Source: JAAYXS01 sp043820985
Lineage (GTDB): Bacteria > Planctomycetota > Phycisphaerae > UBA1845 > Fen-1342
Assembly: GCA_043820985.1 (NCBI GenBank)
Contig: JBDRDH010000117.1
Coordinates: 1-64,000 of the forward strand
DNA: 64,000 bases
Direction of reading: 5' to 3'
Shown in pieces: positions 44,701-53,155 of this stretch. The notes below the pieces were generated by a model that was not told the DNA's origin, did no database searches, and was given only the letters and a program-made list of their open reading frames with translations. Within the stretch, counting starts at the first letter, position 1; each line of letters begins with the position of its first letter. Both the position numbers and the translations under genes were made by a program.

Positions 44701-46141
44701 CTACCGCGTCCTGAAGCGCAATGGCGAAATCGCGCTCAACGATGAGAAGGGGCGCGAACTCGAGCGCCACAAGGTGCCGTATGGCGCTGCCGTATTGGTG
44801 GTCGATGGCGACAATGTCGCGCCCCGCGCCGTTATTGTCCGCTGGGAAACACACTTTACCCCCATGCTGGCCGAAGCGGACGGTTTTGTACGCTTCCAGG
44901 ACATCATCGAGGGTGAAACCGTGCGGCTCGAACAGGAAGGCCGCGCGGAAAGCAAATGGATTGTCGTCGAACATAAAGGCGACAAGCACCCGCGGATTAT
45001 CATCGAAGACAAGAAAGGCACCATTCGTGACTTCCACCACCTGCCTGCCAAGGCCCGCATCGAGGTCACCGAAGGTAATCCGGTTGAAGCTGGAGCCTTG
45101 CTGGCCCGCCAGCCGCGGGAAATCGCCGGCACGCAGGATATCACCGGCGGTCTGCCACGTGTCACCGAGATCTTCGAGGCCCGCAAGCCCAAAGAGCCAT
45201 CGGTGATGGCCGAAATCTCGGGCATGGTCGAGCTGCACACCGACAAACGGCGTGGCAAGATGACCATCGCGGTGCGTTCTGAGTCCGGCATGGAGAAAGA
45301 GCACCACGTAGCGCAGGATAAGCAGCTACTGGTGCACGCCGGCGACGTTATCGAGGCCGGCACACCTCTGACCGCCGGTCCATTGATCCCCCACGACATC
45401 CTGCGGATCAATGGCGAGGAGGATTTACAGCGCTACCTGCTCAAGGAGGTCCAGGCGGTATACCGCCAGCAAAATGTGACTATCAACGACAAGCACATCG
45501 AGATCATCCTGGGGCAGATGCTGCGGAAAGTGAAGATCGACAACGAAGGCGACAGCTACTTCCTGCCAAACGAAGTAATCGATAAGTTCCGTTTTCGGCA
45601 GGAAAACCAGCGGCTCTCGAAATCCGTCAAAATCGTCGATGCGGCCGAGACAGATTTCGAAGTTGGCCAGATCGTGCTCAAGGACGAATGGGCCGCCAAG
45701 AACGAAGCAGTCGATATGGATGGCGGCGAGCCCGCCAAGGGCCGCAAACCCAAGCCGGCCACCGCCAAAACCATGCTGCTGGGCATCACCAAGGCCAGTT
45801 TGCAGAGCGAGTCATTCATCTCGGCGGCCTCTTTCCAGGAGACGACGAAGGTCTTGACCCAGGCTTCGCTGACTGGGGCCGAGGATCGGCTGGTGGGTCT
45901 CAAGGAAAATGTGATCCTCGGTCGTCTGATCCCCGCCGGGACCGGCTTCAAGCAATACCAGGATATCAAGATACTACACAGGAGTGAGCCGCCAGAGGTT
46001 CAACTGGCACCGATGGTAGCCCCAGCCGAGGTGGCTGGTACCGTTCTGCCGTTGACAGTTCCCATGGCGCCGGCTGATAAAAGTCAATCCAGTGCTTCTG
46101 GTTTGCCGGTCGATACTCCGCTGGGTACCACGGGGATCTGA
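41732..46141 (+). CDS. rpoC: DNA-directed RNA polymerase beta' subunit
   Basis: 1469 residues. The N-terminal zinc site is CFCGKYKG with CDRCGV at about 67-90. The catalytic Mg site NADFDGDQM is at about 453-461. The bridge-helix region has [29 protein letters not shown], in part [11 protein letters not shown]. The second zinc ribbon is [13 protein letters not shown] at about 900. The C-terminal end [15 protein letters not shown] is followed by about 50 extra Pro/Ala/Ser-rich residues. A hairpin terminator lies about 50 bases downstream. Confidence 0.98.
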   Translation: [1469 protein letters not shown]

Positions 46142-46190
46142 CCAACAGCCGGATCACGAAGCGGCAGCGATAATCAATAAATCACCCACG

Positions 46191-46220
46191 CGGGCTCGCA
46201 CATCGCGAGCCCGTGTTCTT
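46191..46220 (+). terminator. intrinsic terminator after rpoC (likely bidirectional)
   Basis: CGGGCTCGC at 46191-46199 pairs with GCGAGCCCG at 46205-46213 around a five-base loop, followed by TGTTCTT. It lies between rpoC and the convergent gene ending at 46229. Confidence 0.65.
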
Positions 46221-46228
46221 GAGATTGA

Positions 46229-47692
46229 TTACTTCTTCGGCGTGGGCGGGGCCTCGACAGCCGTGCGTTGTTCGCGAGTGGGCAGGCGATCCAGGCGCGG
46301 CTTGAGCTGCTCGCTGAAGATGTTCTCGATCTCGGTGCGCAGCTCCTGCCGGCGCTGCTTCAGTTTGGCCGCCGTCTTCTCGTCCTTGGTTTTCCCGGAG
46401 ACCGCCGCTGTTTCCAGGCGGCGCTCAAGGCGCTCGATCTCCGGACGGCGCGCGGCCAGTATGCGCCGAGCACGCTCCTGGCAGTCCCGCAGGATCGCCA
46501 GGGCCTTGGCCGACTGTTCGGCGTTCAGGCGGTAGCGCTGGATGAACCTGCGAACGTAAGCCTCCCACAGCGCCTCGGGGTCCAGGTCCGTGCCGCGTCT
46601 GAGCTCGGTCAGCGTCTCCAGGTCCAGCGAAGCGAGCAGAGCGACGTCGATCTTGCGCCCCTTGCCGAATATGCGGGTCGCCTCATCCGCGGTGATGCTC
46701 CCCCGCTTGGCCACTTCGCGGCGCAGGTTCGGCCCTTCCGCAATCTCGCCCCGATTGAGGCGCCTGAAGAACTCCATTGCATCGACGACGCCCTGTCCGT
46801 CCCACTTTCCATGGACGGTGGTGCCATCCAGTTCGACCAGCGTAGCGTCCATCCCGGGCTCAAGCCCGATGTCGTGCACGGTCAACTCCTGTGGATGGTC
46901 GGCACGATTGAAGCTCGCCTCGAGCACTTGGACGACGCTCGCGGGCTCGCGCCCGTCGCGGTACGCGCTGCTGTAGTACTCCACCGCCACGGGGAACCAC
47001 GCACCATCCTGGCGCTCCAGGGCGCTGCGCGATTCATTCCACCCACCGGCGTCATGCTCCTGGCGGACCTTCACCGCCGACCAGTCGCGCTCCGGATCGA
47101 GCCAGTAGGTCACGGTGTCCACGCTCCGGCGCACGCGTACTAAGTGTAGCCCGCCTTCTTCCCACCAGTCGAACTTCGGAGCGACCGGGTTACGCGCCAG
47201 ATCACGCCACACGGCGTCAAAAATGTCCAACTGGACTCGGCCGGCGTGAACGCCCAGCGTTCGCACGTCGTCACACAGCGACGGATTACGGCGCATGCCG
47301 AGAACCTGGCTCAACGCGTTCTCCGATCGCTCGTAGATCTCACTAGGTGCCTCGAACCGATAGCGCGCCTGGCGTCCGTGTATGGCGGACGGCTGACCTG
47401 CCGTGTCGAGCGCAACCACGCCCTCGTCATCGCCGTGATTGACCCAGATTCGCCGCTCGTCCGCGAACCTGGCTGTATGATAGATCGTGCGTACCGGCCA
47501 GCCCTTCTTGGCGGCTCTCTGGTAGTCCGTCACGGACAAGCGCAGCCGGCCGGTGTGCAAGGCTGCCCGCCCCGCGACGAGGCGATCGAGGGCCGCCGGG
47601 CCGTCCCATTGCTCATCGGACAGTGCGTGCGCGAGCGCCGTGCAGCACAGTACCAACAAACCTAGCAGTCCGAATGTGCGCATTGTGTTCAT
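46229..47692 (-). CDS. large exported protein of unknown function
   Basis: 487 residues from the ATG at 47692 (GGAG five bases upstream); the frame continues to 47770 without signal features. A signal peptide (FGLLGLLVLCCTALAHA) is followed by a beta-rich domain (RLRLSVTDYQRAAKKGWPVRTIYHTARF, VTYWLDPERDWSAVKVRQEHD) that resembles lipoprotein-binding or LolA-like folds only loosely. Next comes LEPGMDATLVELDGTTVHGKWDG at about 290-312. The C-terminal 150 residues form a charged coiled coil (LRDCQERARRILAARRPEIERLERRLE) ending in PPTPKK. Function unknown. Confidence 0.72.
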   Translation of the reverse strand: MNTMRTFGLLGLLVLCCTALAHALSDEQWDGPAALDRLVAGRAALHTGRLRLSVTDYQRAAKKGWPVRTIYHTARFADERRIWVNHGDDEGVVALDTAGQPSAIHGRQARYRFEAPSEIYERSENALSQVLGMRRNPSLCDDVRTLGVHAGRVQLDIFDAVWRDLARNPVAPKFDWWEEGGLHLVRVRRSVDTVTYWLDPERDWSAVKVRQEHDAGGWNESRSALERQDGAWFPVAVEYYSSAYRDGREPASVVQVLEASFNRADHPQELTVHDIGLEPGMDATLVELDGTTVHGKWDGQGVVDAMEFFRRLNRGEIAEGPNLRREVAKRGSITADEATRIFGKGRKIDVALLASLDLETLTELRRGTDLDPEALWEAYVRRFIQRYRLNAEQSAKALAILRDCQERARRILAARRPEIERLERRLETAAVSGKTKDEKTAAKLKQRRQELRTEIENIFSEQLKPRLDRLPTREQRTAVEAPPTPKK

Positions 47693-47762
47693 CGAGACTC
47701 CACAGATGGTTCTAGTGTAGGATACCCCCCCCAGTCCTATCAAGTAGGTTTCAAGAAACTCA

Positions 47763-47914
47763 CCCCGCACACTCTCTCGTGATCCAATTGCGCGCCATGC
47801 ACCATTTTGGGTATAACGTATACGCCAGACACGAAGCTATCCGGAAGGGGTAACGGGATATGGGTTTAAGCCGACTGGTGCCTAACGCGTCACCCAGTGT
47901 GTCAGACGCGAGTG
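47763..47914. repeat. dispersed 150-base repeat, copy A
   Basis: Aligns along its whole length with 51121-51270. Shared blocks include CCGCACACTCT, ATACGCCAGACA, CGGAAG.GGTAACGGG and GCGTCACCCAG.GTGTCAG.CGCGAG. It begins 15 bases downstream of the stop of the minus-strand PDZ gene. Confidence 0.75.
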
Positions 47915-47928
47915 TCAGTTCCAGCGTA

Positions 47929-48216
47929 TCACCGATTCCGCCCGCGGATCGCTTCACCTAACCGGCCCACCAACTCGCCAGGCTCACAGTCCAGATCCAC
48001 ATCCGCCGCGGCCACGATCACGTCGCCGGCCTGTAGACCGGCCCGTTCGGCGGCACTTTCGGGCACCACCGACTGGATCAGAATAACCTGGGGGAAGGTT
48101 CGCGTATCGAGGCTCAGTTTCTCGGTGTAAGGTGACATAGTGACGCTCAGAAAAGGACGCTCTTCCGCTAACTGTGGCACGACCAAGGCCATCAGAACGA
48201 GTATCGGGTACGCCAT
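47929..48216 (-). CDS. small exported PDZ protein, C-terminally short
   Basis: 95 residues from the ATG at 48216 (AGGAGG eight bases upstream). A signal peptide (ILVLMALVVPQLA) leads to a PDZ-like core VILIQSVVPESAAERAGLQAGDVIVAAADVDLD. The domain ends after GELVGRLGEAIRG, lacking the last strand normally present, so the gene may be truncated. Directly downstream lies copy A of the dispersed repeat; the 3' end may have been altered when the repeat arrived. Confidence 0.65.
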   Translation of the reverse strand: MAYPILVLMALVVPQLAEERPFLSVTMSPYTEKLSLDTRTFPQVILIQSVVPESAAERAGLQAGDVIVAAADVDLDCEPGELVGRLGEAIRGRNR

Positions 48217-48331
48217 ATCAGAATCCTCCTGGAACAATCCCTGTGGGCCATCTTCTGCCAGAAACTACCCGGAAGACCCAGCCTGACCTCTCCCCCAGCG
48301 CTGGCGCGTTCTCTAGGTAACAGCAAGATCG

Positions 48332-48388
48332 TTGACGCCTGCTGATTGCTATTCGTATACTCCGGTTATTGAAAAGTCGCTGGAGTAT
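48332..48388 (+). promoter_or_regulatory. sigma-70-like promoter with overlapping inverted repeat
   Basis: TTGACG at 48332-48337 and TATACT at 48356-48361 have an 18-base spacer. ATACTCC (48357-48363) and GGAGTAT (48382-48388) form an inverted repeat across the -10 and start region, a plausible operator. The likely target is the SGNH/MBOAT pair starting at 48476. Confidence 0.5.
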
Positions 48389-48475
48389 TTTGCTAGCGTA
48401 TTTTCATCGCTGGCACGGGTCGGCATTTTTCACCACAGGATGCACGCGAACGTTGTTTGATTAACGACTGCCAAT

Positions 48476-49579
48476 ATGCGACATGTTGAGAGTATTGATA
48501 TCGTTACGGCGCCTCAGCGTGATGAGCTAAAGCTTCGAAGCGACACCGGCCCAGACGTTTCGGCAGTCCATTTGCCTCGGGAGAATCGGCAAACTGTGCC
48601 GCCTGACCGGGCGTTGCGCCGCGCTGTATTCTGGATCGTCCTGGCCGTTATCGGCGTCGCCATCACGACTGCTCATCTGCTGGAAGAATACATGAGCTAC
48701 GACGTTGGCCCAATGCTGCAGATGCAGGTGGGATCATACGGAAACGCTTTGGTACATTACTCAAAGGCTGCCCCGCCCAAAAAAATGGTCGTCATTCTTG
48801 GGAACTCCGTTTACCAGGGACACTCTGTTGTCAAATACATGGACCGGTTCGCCAAGGAGGAGCAGCGCGCCATTCAGTTCATCAATCTGGCGACGACCGG
48901 GGCGGGAATTTCCGATTACGTCGTTCAGGCCGCAAGTGCAATCCAGCACAAGCCGGACATGATCGTCATCTGCCTGGCGGATTGTACTTTCCTTCCCGAG
49001 GGACCAAAGTTTCGCTCCGACGCCGATCAGCAGGCGTTTGAGCCCGGCATTCTTCGATCAGTGCCCTGGTCGTTCTACCCGCGCCATTTCGACCTGATAA
49101 CCGGCGGCGGGTCGATCGTGTCGTCGGTTTTCCCGCTCAAGCGGCTTGATCCGATCCTGCGCAGCAGGTTGTCCCGCCACAAGCGCTTTCCGAAAGTGCT
49201 GAGTCGCCACATCCATTTCCCACACTTGAACCTTGTGGCCGACCAGCGAATTCGCAATCGTGAACGCGGGCAGCGGGCCGACTTGCCGCCGATGGATGAT
49301 TATCGAGAGACGATGGTCGAACTGATGGACGTCTTGAAGGGCGGCGACGTCCCGACGCTGTTCATCTGGCAGGAGAATGCTCCTGTAAGTCGCTCCGATG
49401 AGATCAGGACGACGATCGCCGAGGTAATCAAAGCATACGACTTTGCCGCGATTGTGGATTTCAGCTCGCGGTGGAATCCCGAGCAATTCGGGGACAGGAA
49501 TCACCCCGTGCGTCATCACTATAAGGCATACTCACACCGGCACTACGAAGCGATTTGTGCGGCCCTCGACAATTTGTAA
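48476..49579 (+). CDS. membrane-anchored SGNH/AlgX-like protein, partner of MBOAT
   Basis: 367 residues. One membrane helix is at about 45-65 (AVFWIVLAVIGVAITTAHLL), then an exported domain. VVILGNSVYQGHSV at about 105-118 has the G-N-S block of SGNH hydrolases, and a late DRNHPVRHHY segment could supply the catalytic Asp/His pair. AlgJ/AlgX/DltD-like proteins accept acyl groups handed over by an MBOAT protein and transfer them to an exported polysaccharide. The MBOAT gene follows after three bases, which supports this role. Confidence 0.75.
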   Translation: MRHVESIDIVTAPQRDELKLRSDTGPDVSAVHLPRENRQTVPPDRALRRAVFWIVLAVIGVAITTAHLLEEYMSYDVGPMLQMQVGSYGNALVHYSKAAPPKKMVVILGNSVYQGHSVVKYMDRFAKEEQRAIQFINLATTGAGISDYVVQAASAIQHKPDMIVICLADCTFLPEGPKFRSDADQQAFEPGILRSVPWSFYPRHFDLITGGGSIVSSVFPLKRLDPILRSRLSRHKRFPKVLSRHIHFPHLNLVADQRIRNRERGQRADLPPMDDYRETMVELMDVLKGGDVPTLFIWQENAPVSRSDEIRTTIAEVIKAYDFAAIVDFSSRWNPEQFGDRNHPVRHHYKAYSHRHYEAICAALDNL

Positions 49580-49582
49580 CCA

Positions 49583-51040
49583 ATGCTCTTCAATAGCTGG
49601 CTATTCATCGCCTTTTTCGTTGTCGTCTACCTGGTCTACCTGCGGGTGCGCCACAATGCGCAAAACTGGCTCCTGCTGGCCGCGAGCTATTATTTCTATG
49701 CCTGTTGGGACTGGCGCTTCCTGTCGCTGATCCTGATTTCCACGGCCGTTGATTTCGTTTGCTCGCGTCGCATCGCGTCCGCGATCGAAAGACGCACGCG
49801 ACGCCGATATCTCGTCGTCAGCGTCATCACCAACCTCGGCTTGCTCGGCGCCTTCAAGTATTACGACTTCTTCGTGGGGAATCTCGAGGTTCTGCTGACG
49901 GCGCTTGGAATCCCCTGCTCCTCGATGACGCTTGGTATCATCGTCCCGGTCGGAATCTCGTTCTACACGTTCCAGACGATGAGCTATACGATCGACGTGT
50001 ATCGCAAGGAACTGCCGGCCTGCGACAGGCTGCGAGATTTTGCGCTGTACGTCGCGTTCTTCCCACAATTGGTAGCCGGTCCGATCGAACGGGGCAAACG
50101 CTTTCTACCACAGGTGCAGAAGCAGCGTATCCTGACGACCGACGGTCTGCGACAGGGCATCTGGTGGGTGCTGCTCGGCTATTTCATGAAGGTCTACGTG
50201 GCCGACAACCTTTCTCCGTTTGTGGACCGCGCTTACACCGCCAGCGACGCCGACGGCGTGGCCGCCTTGCTCGCCATATATGGTTTCACTTTCCAGATAT
50301 ACTGTGATTTCGCCGGGTACAGTCATATCGCACGCGGGATCTCACGGCTCATGGGATTTCAACTGATCGAGAATTTCCACATGCCATATCTGGCAACCAC
50401 CCCCAGCGATTTCTGGAAACGCTGGCACATCAGCCTGTCAAGCTGGCTGAAGGACTATCTGTACATCCCCCTTGGCGGTAATCGCCGCGGACCCGCGCGT
50501 ACATACATCAATCTCACGCTTACAATGCTGCTCGGCGGACTCTGGCACGGAGCCCAGTGGAAGTTTGTCATTTGGGGCGGGTTTCACGGCCTCCTACTCG
50601 TGGTCTTTCGGCTTTTTGGGCAAGGGCGTTCCCGGCCTGCCGGCCGTTTAGCAGAGGGCGAGCATCGGCCGGGCGGTGCGTTTTCGCACGTGATTCTTGC
50701 CGCAATTCGGCGAATCGTCGCCACGTTTGCATTCTTCCATGTCGTATGCCTGGGCTGGATCATCTTCCGTTGCGAATCGCTCGCACAGATATGGTCATTC
50801 CCCTACAGCGTTTTCACGAACCTGCACCTGGACGAGACAGCCATCGAGCAATTCGGCGTGCTCGGTCTGCTGATCGTGCCGGTGATCCTGCTCGACCTGC
50901 TATCCGAGTTCTTGCGCGACGTCGACTTCATCACGCGCTGGCCATGGCCGGTGCGTCATCTCGCTTACGTCACGATGCTGGTTCTGCTCGCTACCTTGGG
51001 GGCACGCGGTCAGGACGAATTCATCTACTTCCAGTTCTGA
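49583..51040 (+). CDS. MBOAT-family O-acyltransferase (AlgI-like)
   Basis: 485 residues with about ten hydrophobic segments. The family core is intact: GISFYTFQTMSYTIDVYR at about 131-148, FFPQLVAGPIER at about 157-168, PSDFWKRWHISLSSWLKDY at about 274-292, YIPLGGNRRG, and the catalytic His in LLGGLWHGAQWKFVIWG at about 321. AlgI-type proteins move acyl groups across the inner membrane for O-acylation of extracellular polymers. It forms a pair with the SGNH-like gene just upstream. Confidence 0.95.
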   Translation: MLFNSWLFIAFFVVVYLVYLRVRHNAQNWLLLAASYYFYACWDWRFLSLILISTAVDFVCSRRIASAIERRTRRRYLVVSVITNLGLLGAFKYYDFFVGNLEVLLTALGIPCSSMTLGIIVPVGISFYTFQTMSYTIDVYRKELPACDRLRDFALYVAFFPQLVAGPIERGKRFLPQVQKQRILTTDGLRQGIWWVLLGYFMKVYVADNLSPFVDRAYTASDADGVAALLAIYGFTFQIYCDFAGYSHIARGISRLMGFQLIENFHMPYLATTPSDFWKRWHISLSSWLKDYLYIPLGGNRRGPARTYINLTLTMLLGGLWHGAQWKFVIWGGFHGLLLVVFRLFGQGRSRPAGRLAEGEHRPGGAFSHVILAAIRRIVATFAFFHVVCLGWIIFRCESLAQIWSFPYSVFTNLHLDETAIEQFGVLGLLIVPVILLDLLSEFLRDVDFITRWPWPVRHLAYVTMLVLLATLGARGQDEFIYFQF

Positions 51041-51120
51041 TGAAATCTCGACATCCAGGTCGGCCGTCGAAAACGGAGGCCCGACGCCATTGGCTACCTT
51101 GCTGCTTTCCCATCAGCCTG

Positions 51121-51270
51121 CTCCGCACACTCTCGTGACCCAATTGTGTATGGTATATCGCTTGACGTACGACACATACGCCAGACATGGAGGCGCCCGG
51201 AAGCGGTAACGGGGGCTGTGGTTGGAAACGACCTGGATTAGCGCGTCACCCAGCGTGTCAGGCGCGAGGG
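51121..51270. repeat. dispersed 150-base repeat, copy B
   Basis: Homologous to 47763-47914. It includes the last codons (LTRWVTR) and the stop of the small lipoprotein gene on the minus strand. Confidence 0.75.
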
Positions 51271-51438
51271 ACGGTTGAGCATCCACATGTCGTTCCAGTC
51301 GTCTGACACTTGGAGCATTTCGTACTGCCAGACTCGCTGGTAGGTCGTGCGAACCTCGGCGGCCGTTTGTGTTTGAGTGGCGCAGCCACATAACGCAACG
51401 GCACAGACGATCATTCCAATAATTAACAGTGCGCGCAT
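51238..51438 (-). CDS. small lipoprotein
   Basis: 66 residues from the ATG at 51438. The lipobox ALCGC at about 15-19 follows a hydrophobic segment (LLIIGMIVCAVALCG). The mature part is only about 47 residues with QRVWQYEMLQVSDDWNDMWMLNRPSRLTRW. No family was recognised. The final seven codons lie inside the dispersed repeat copy B. An earlier in-frame start at 51468 is less likely because the lipobox would be too far in. Confidence 0.65.
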   Translation of the reverse strand: MRALLIIGMIVCAVALCGCATQTQTAAEVRTTYQRVWQYEMLQVSDDWNDMWMLNRPSRLTRWVTR

Positions 51439-51575
51439 CCAGTTCCCCTTGAGGTAAAACACACTCAAGCTTTCGGCATAGTGTTGGCTCGCCAGCGTGA
51501 CCTGTCAACCGTAAAAACGCGCGAGAACCAAAACCAGTCGCCCCGTCAGCCCTCCATTAGTACTTCAAAAAGAAA

Positions 51576-52049
51576 TCAGCTCAGGCGCTGCCGCAGGATG
51601 GCCATCCGTTGCGGATCTGGGACTATTATAGTTATTTGTCGCTTGTGACTGCCCGCGTGTGCCAGTTCTATTTGCCAAGACTCGGGGGGCAGTATCTCGG
51701 CGGCTCGATCGGCCCATTCGATTGCTATTACACTTTGCGGATCATCAAGCATCTCGTCCAAACCCAGCGACCACAGTTCCGATCCGGCTTTAAGACGATA
51801 AAGATCAATATGATAAAGAGTTAGTCGTCCCGCATACTCGCGTACCAGCACGAATGTGGGACTGACGACCAGCTCGTCCGCCGCCACCTCTAACCCCTCG
51901 GCCAGACCTTTGACCAGTTGAGTTTTCCCGGCTCCCAGCGGTCCGCTCAGGGCGAAAAGGTCTCCCGGACGCGCCATATCACCTAGCATCCGCCCCAGCT
52001 TGAGTGTGGCCGCCGGGCTTTTTGACTGCCAAGTGATAGCGGGATTCAC
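51576..52049 (-). CDS. tsaE: tRNA N6-threonylcarbamoyladenosine biosynthesis ATPase TsaE
   Basis: 157 residues. The Walker A motif GPLGAGKT is at 36-43, followed by SPTFVLVREY, YHIDLYRL and VIAIEWADRA, the standard TsaE blocks. It acts with TsaB and TsaD in t6A37 synthesis on ANN-decoding tRNAs. The GTG start at 52049 overlaps the stop of thiL (GTGA) and has GGGAG eight bases upstream; the frame extends upstream only inside thiL. Confidence 0.92.
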   Translation of the reverse strand: MNPAITWQSKSPAATLKLGRMLGDMARPGDLFALSGPLGAGKTQLVKGLAEGLEVAADELVVSPTFVLVREYAGRLTLYHIDLYRLKAGSELWSLGLDEMLDDPQSVIAIEWADRAAEILPPESWQIELAHAGSHKRQITIIVPDPQRMAILRQRLS

Positions 52050-52990
52050 CGGAAGTGCTCCCAGCCGCGTCGCTCGATTGGCGTCCGCTGCCCATCCGTG
52101 GCGGTCAGGAACAAGCCCGGGCCGGGCTCTATCTGGCCGAGAAGCAGCAATCCGAGGGAGGCGCAAATGTCGGCCGGGGCTGAATTAGGGAGTGCTACGA
52201 TCAGCTCAAAATCCTCGCCGTCGTACAGGGCATGCTCTCGTGGGCTTTGACCATCTCGCCGGGCCAACTCGAAAGAATCCTGGTGGACGGCGGCATCGAG
52301 GGCCGCCACATCGATGGTTGCCCCGCAATCCGAGGCCTCCAGGATTCGCCACAGGTCGATGGCCAGACCATCGCTGATATCAATCATGGCTGTTGGGGCC
52401 AATTGGCGGTTAATGGCCAGGGCGGTCTCGATGCGTGGCTCGAAGCTCATGTGACGTCCGAGAATCGAGCCGCCCAGGGCTCCACTGACGTAGATTCGAT
52501 CTCCAGGCCGGGCCCCGTCGCGGCATACCGGCTGGCGACCGGCTTCCGGCCGAGCGGCGATGGTGATGCTGATGGCAGTGGGGGCCTGCCAGCTATTGGT
52601 ATCGCCCCCGCCGATCGGGCAAGCGTAGCGCAGGCCACATTCGTGCGCGCCCCGCATGAGATTAAGAGCGTCATCCAGGCCAAGGTTTTCGTTGAGAATC
52701 AGAGCGCACAGGGCCGAGACAGGGCGTGTCGCCATGGCGGCACAATCACTGAGGTTGGCGGCCATGGCCTTCCGCCCGATGTCATACCAACCATGCTGGG
52801 CGGAATTGAAGTCCACGCCGTCCATCAGTGTGTCAACGGTCCATAACCACGGCTGTCCCGGTTCGATCACGGCCATGTCGTCAATCAGGTCGCGCGGCGT
52901 GTCGGCCGGGATATTTGTGGTTCCCGAACGGCCAATTATTTGCCGTAATTGGTGGATCAGAATGCTCTCGCTTTTCGGATTGTTTTCCAT
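52046..52990 (-). CDS. thiL: thiamine-monophosphate kinase
   Basis: 314 residues from the ATG at 52990 (frame open to 53044). ThiL blocks: DLIDDMAVI at about 34-42, WTVDTLMDGVDF at about 50-61, DIGRKAMAANLSDCAAMA, IGGGDTN, MIDISDGLAIDL at about 205-216, and YDGEDFELI. It converts thiamine phosphate to the diphosphate. Translational overlap with tsaE gives a thiL-tsaE operon. An 111-base divergent spacer leads to the DUF1570 gene. Confidence 0.93.
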   Translation of the reverse strand: MENNPKSESILIHQLRQIIGRSGTTNIPADTPRDLIDDMAVIEPGQPWLWTVDTLMDGVDFNSAQHGWYDIGRKAMAANLSDCAAMATRPVSALCALILNENLGLDDALNLMRGAHECGLRYACPIGGGDTNSWQAPTAISITIAARPEAGRQPVCRDGARPGDRIYVSGALGGSILGRHMSFEPRIETALAINRQLAPTAMIDISDGLAIDLWRILEASDCGATIDVAALDAAVHQDSFELARRDGQSPREHALYDGEDFELIVALPNSAPADICASLGLLLLGQIEPGPGLFLTATDGQRTPIERRGWEHFR

Positions 52991-53155
52991 GAGCGTAATG
53001 CTGCCGCTACCAGAGGATCGACCGACAGGATCATACCTGCCCAACGACCGCCAAATCAGCGGTTGTGGTTGGAAACTGGCTAGCCGGCCGATACACTATT
53101 AGAGGTATTATAAGGGCAGAGATAAAACCCGGGGCTTCCAGGATAGGGTGAGACC

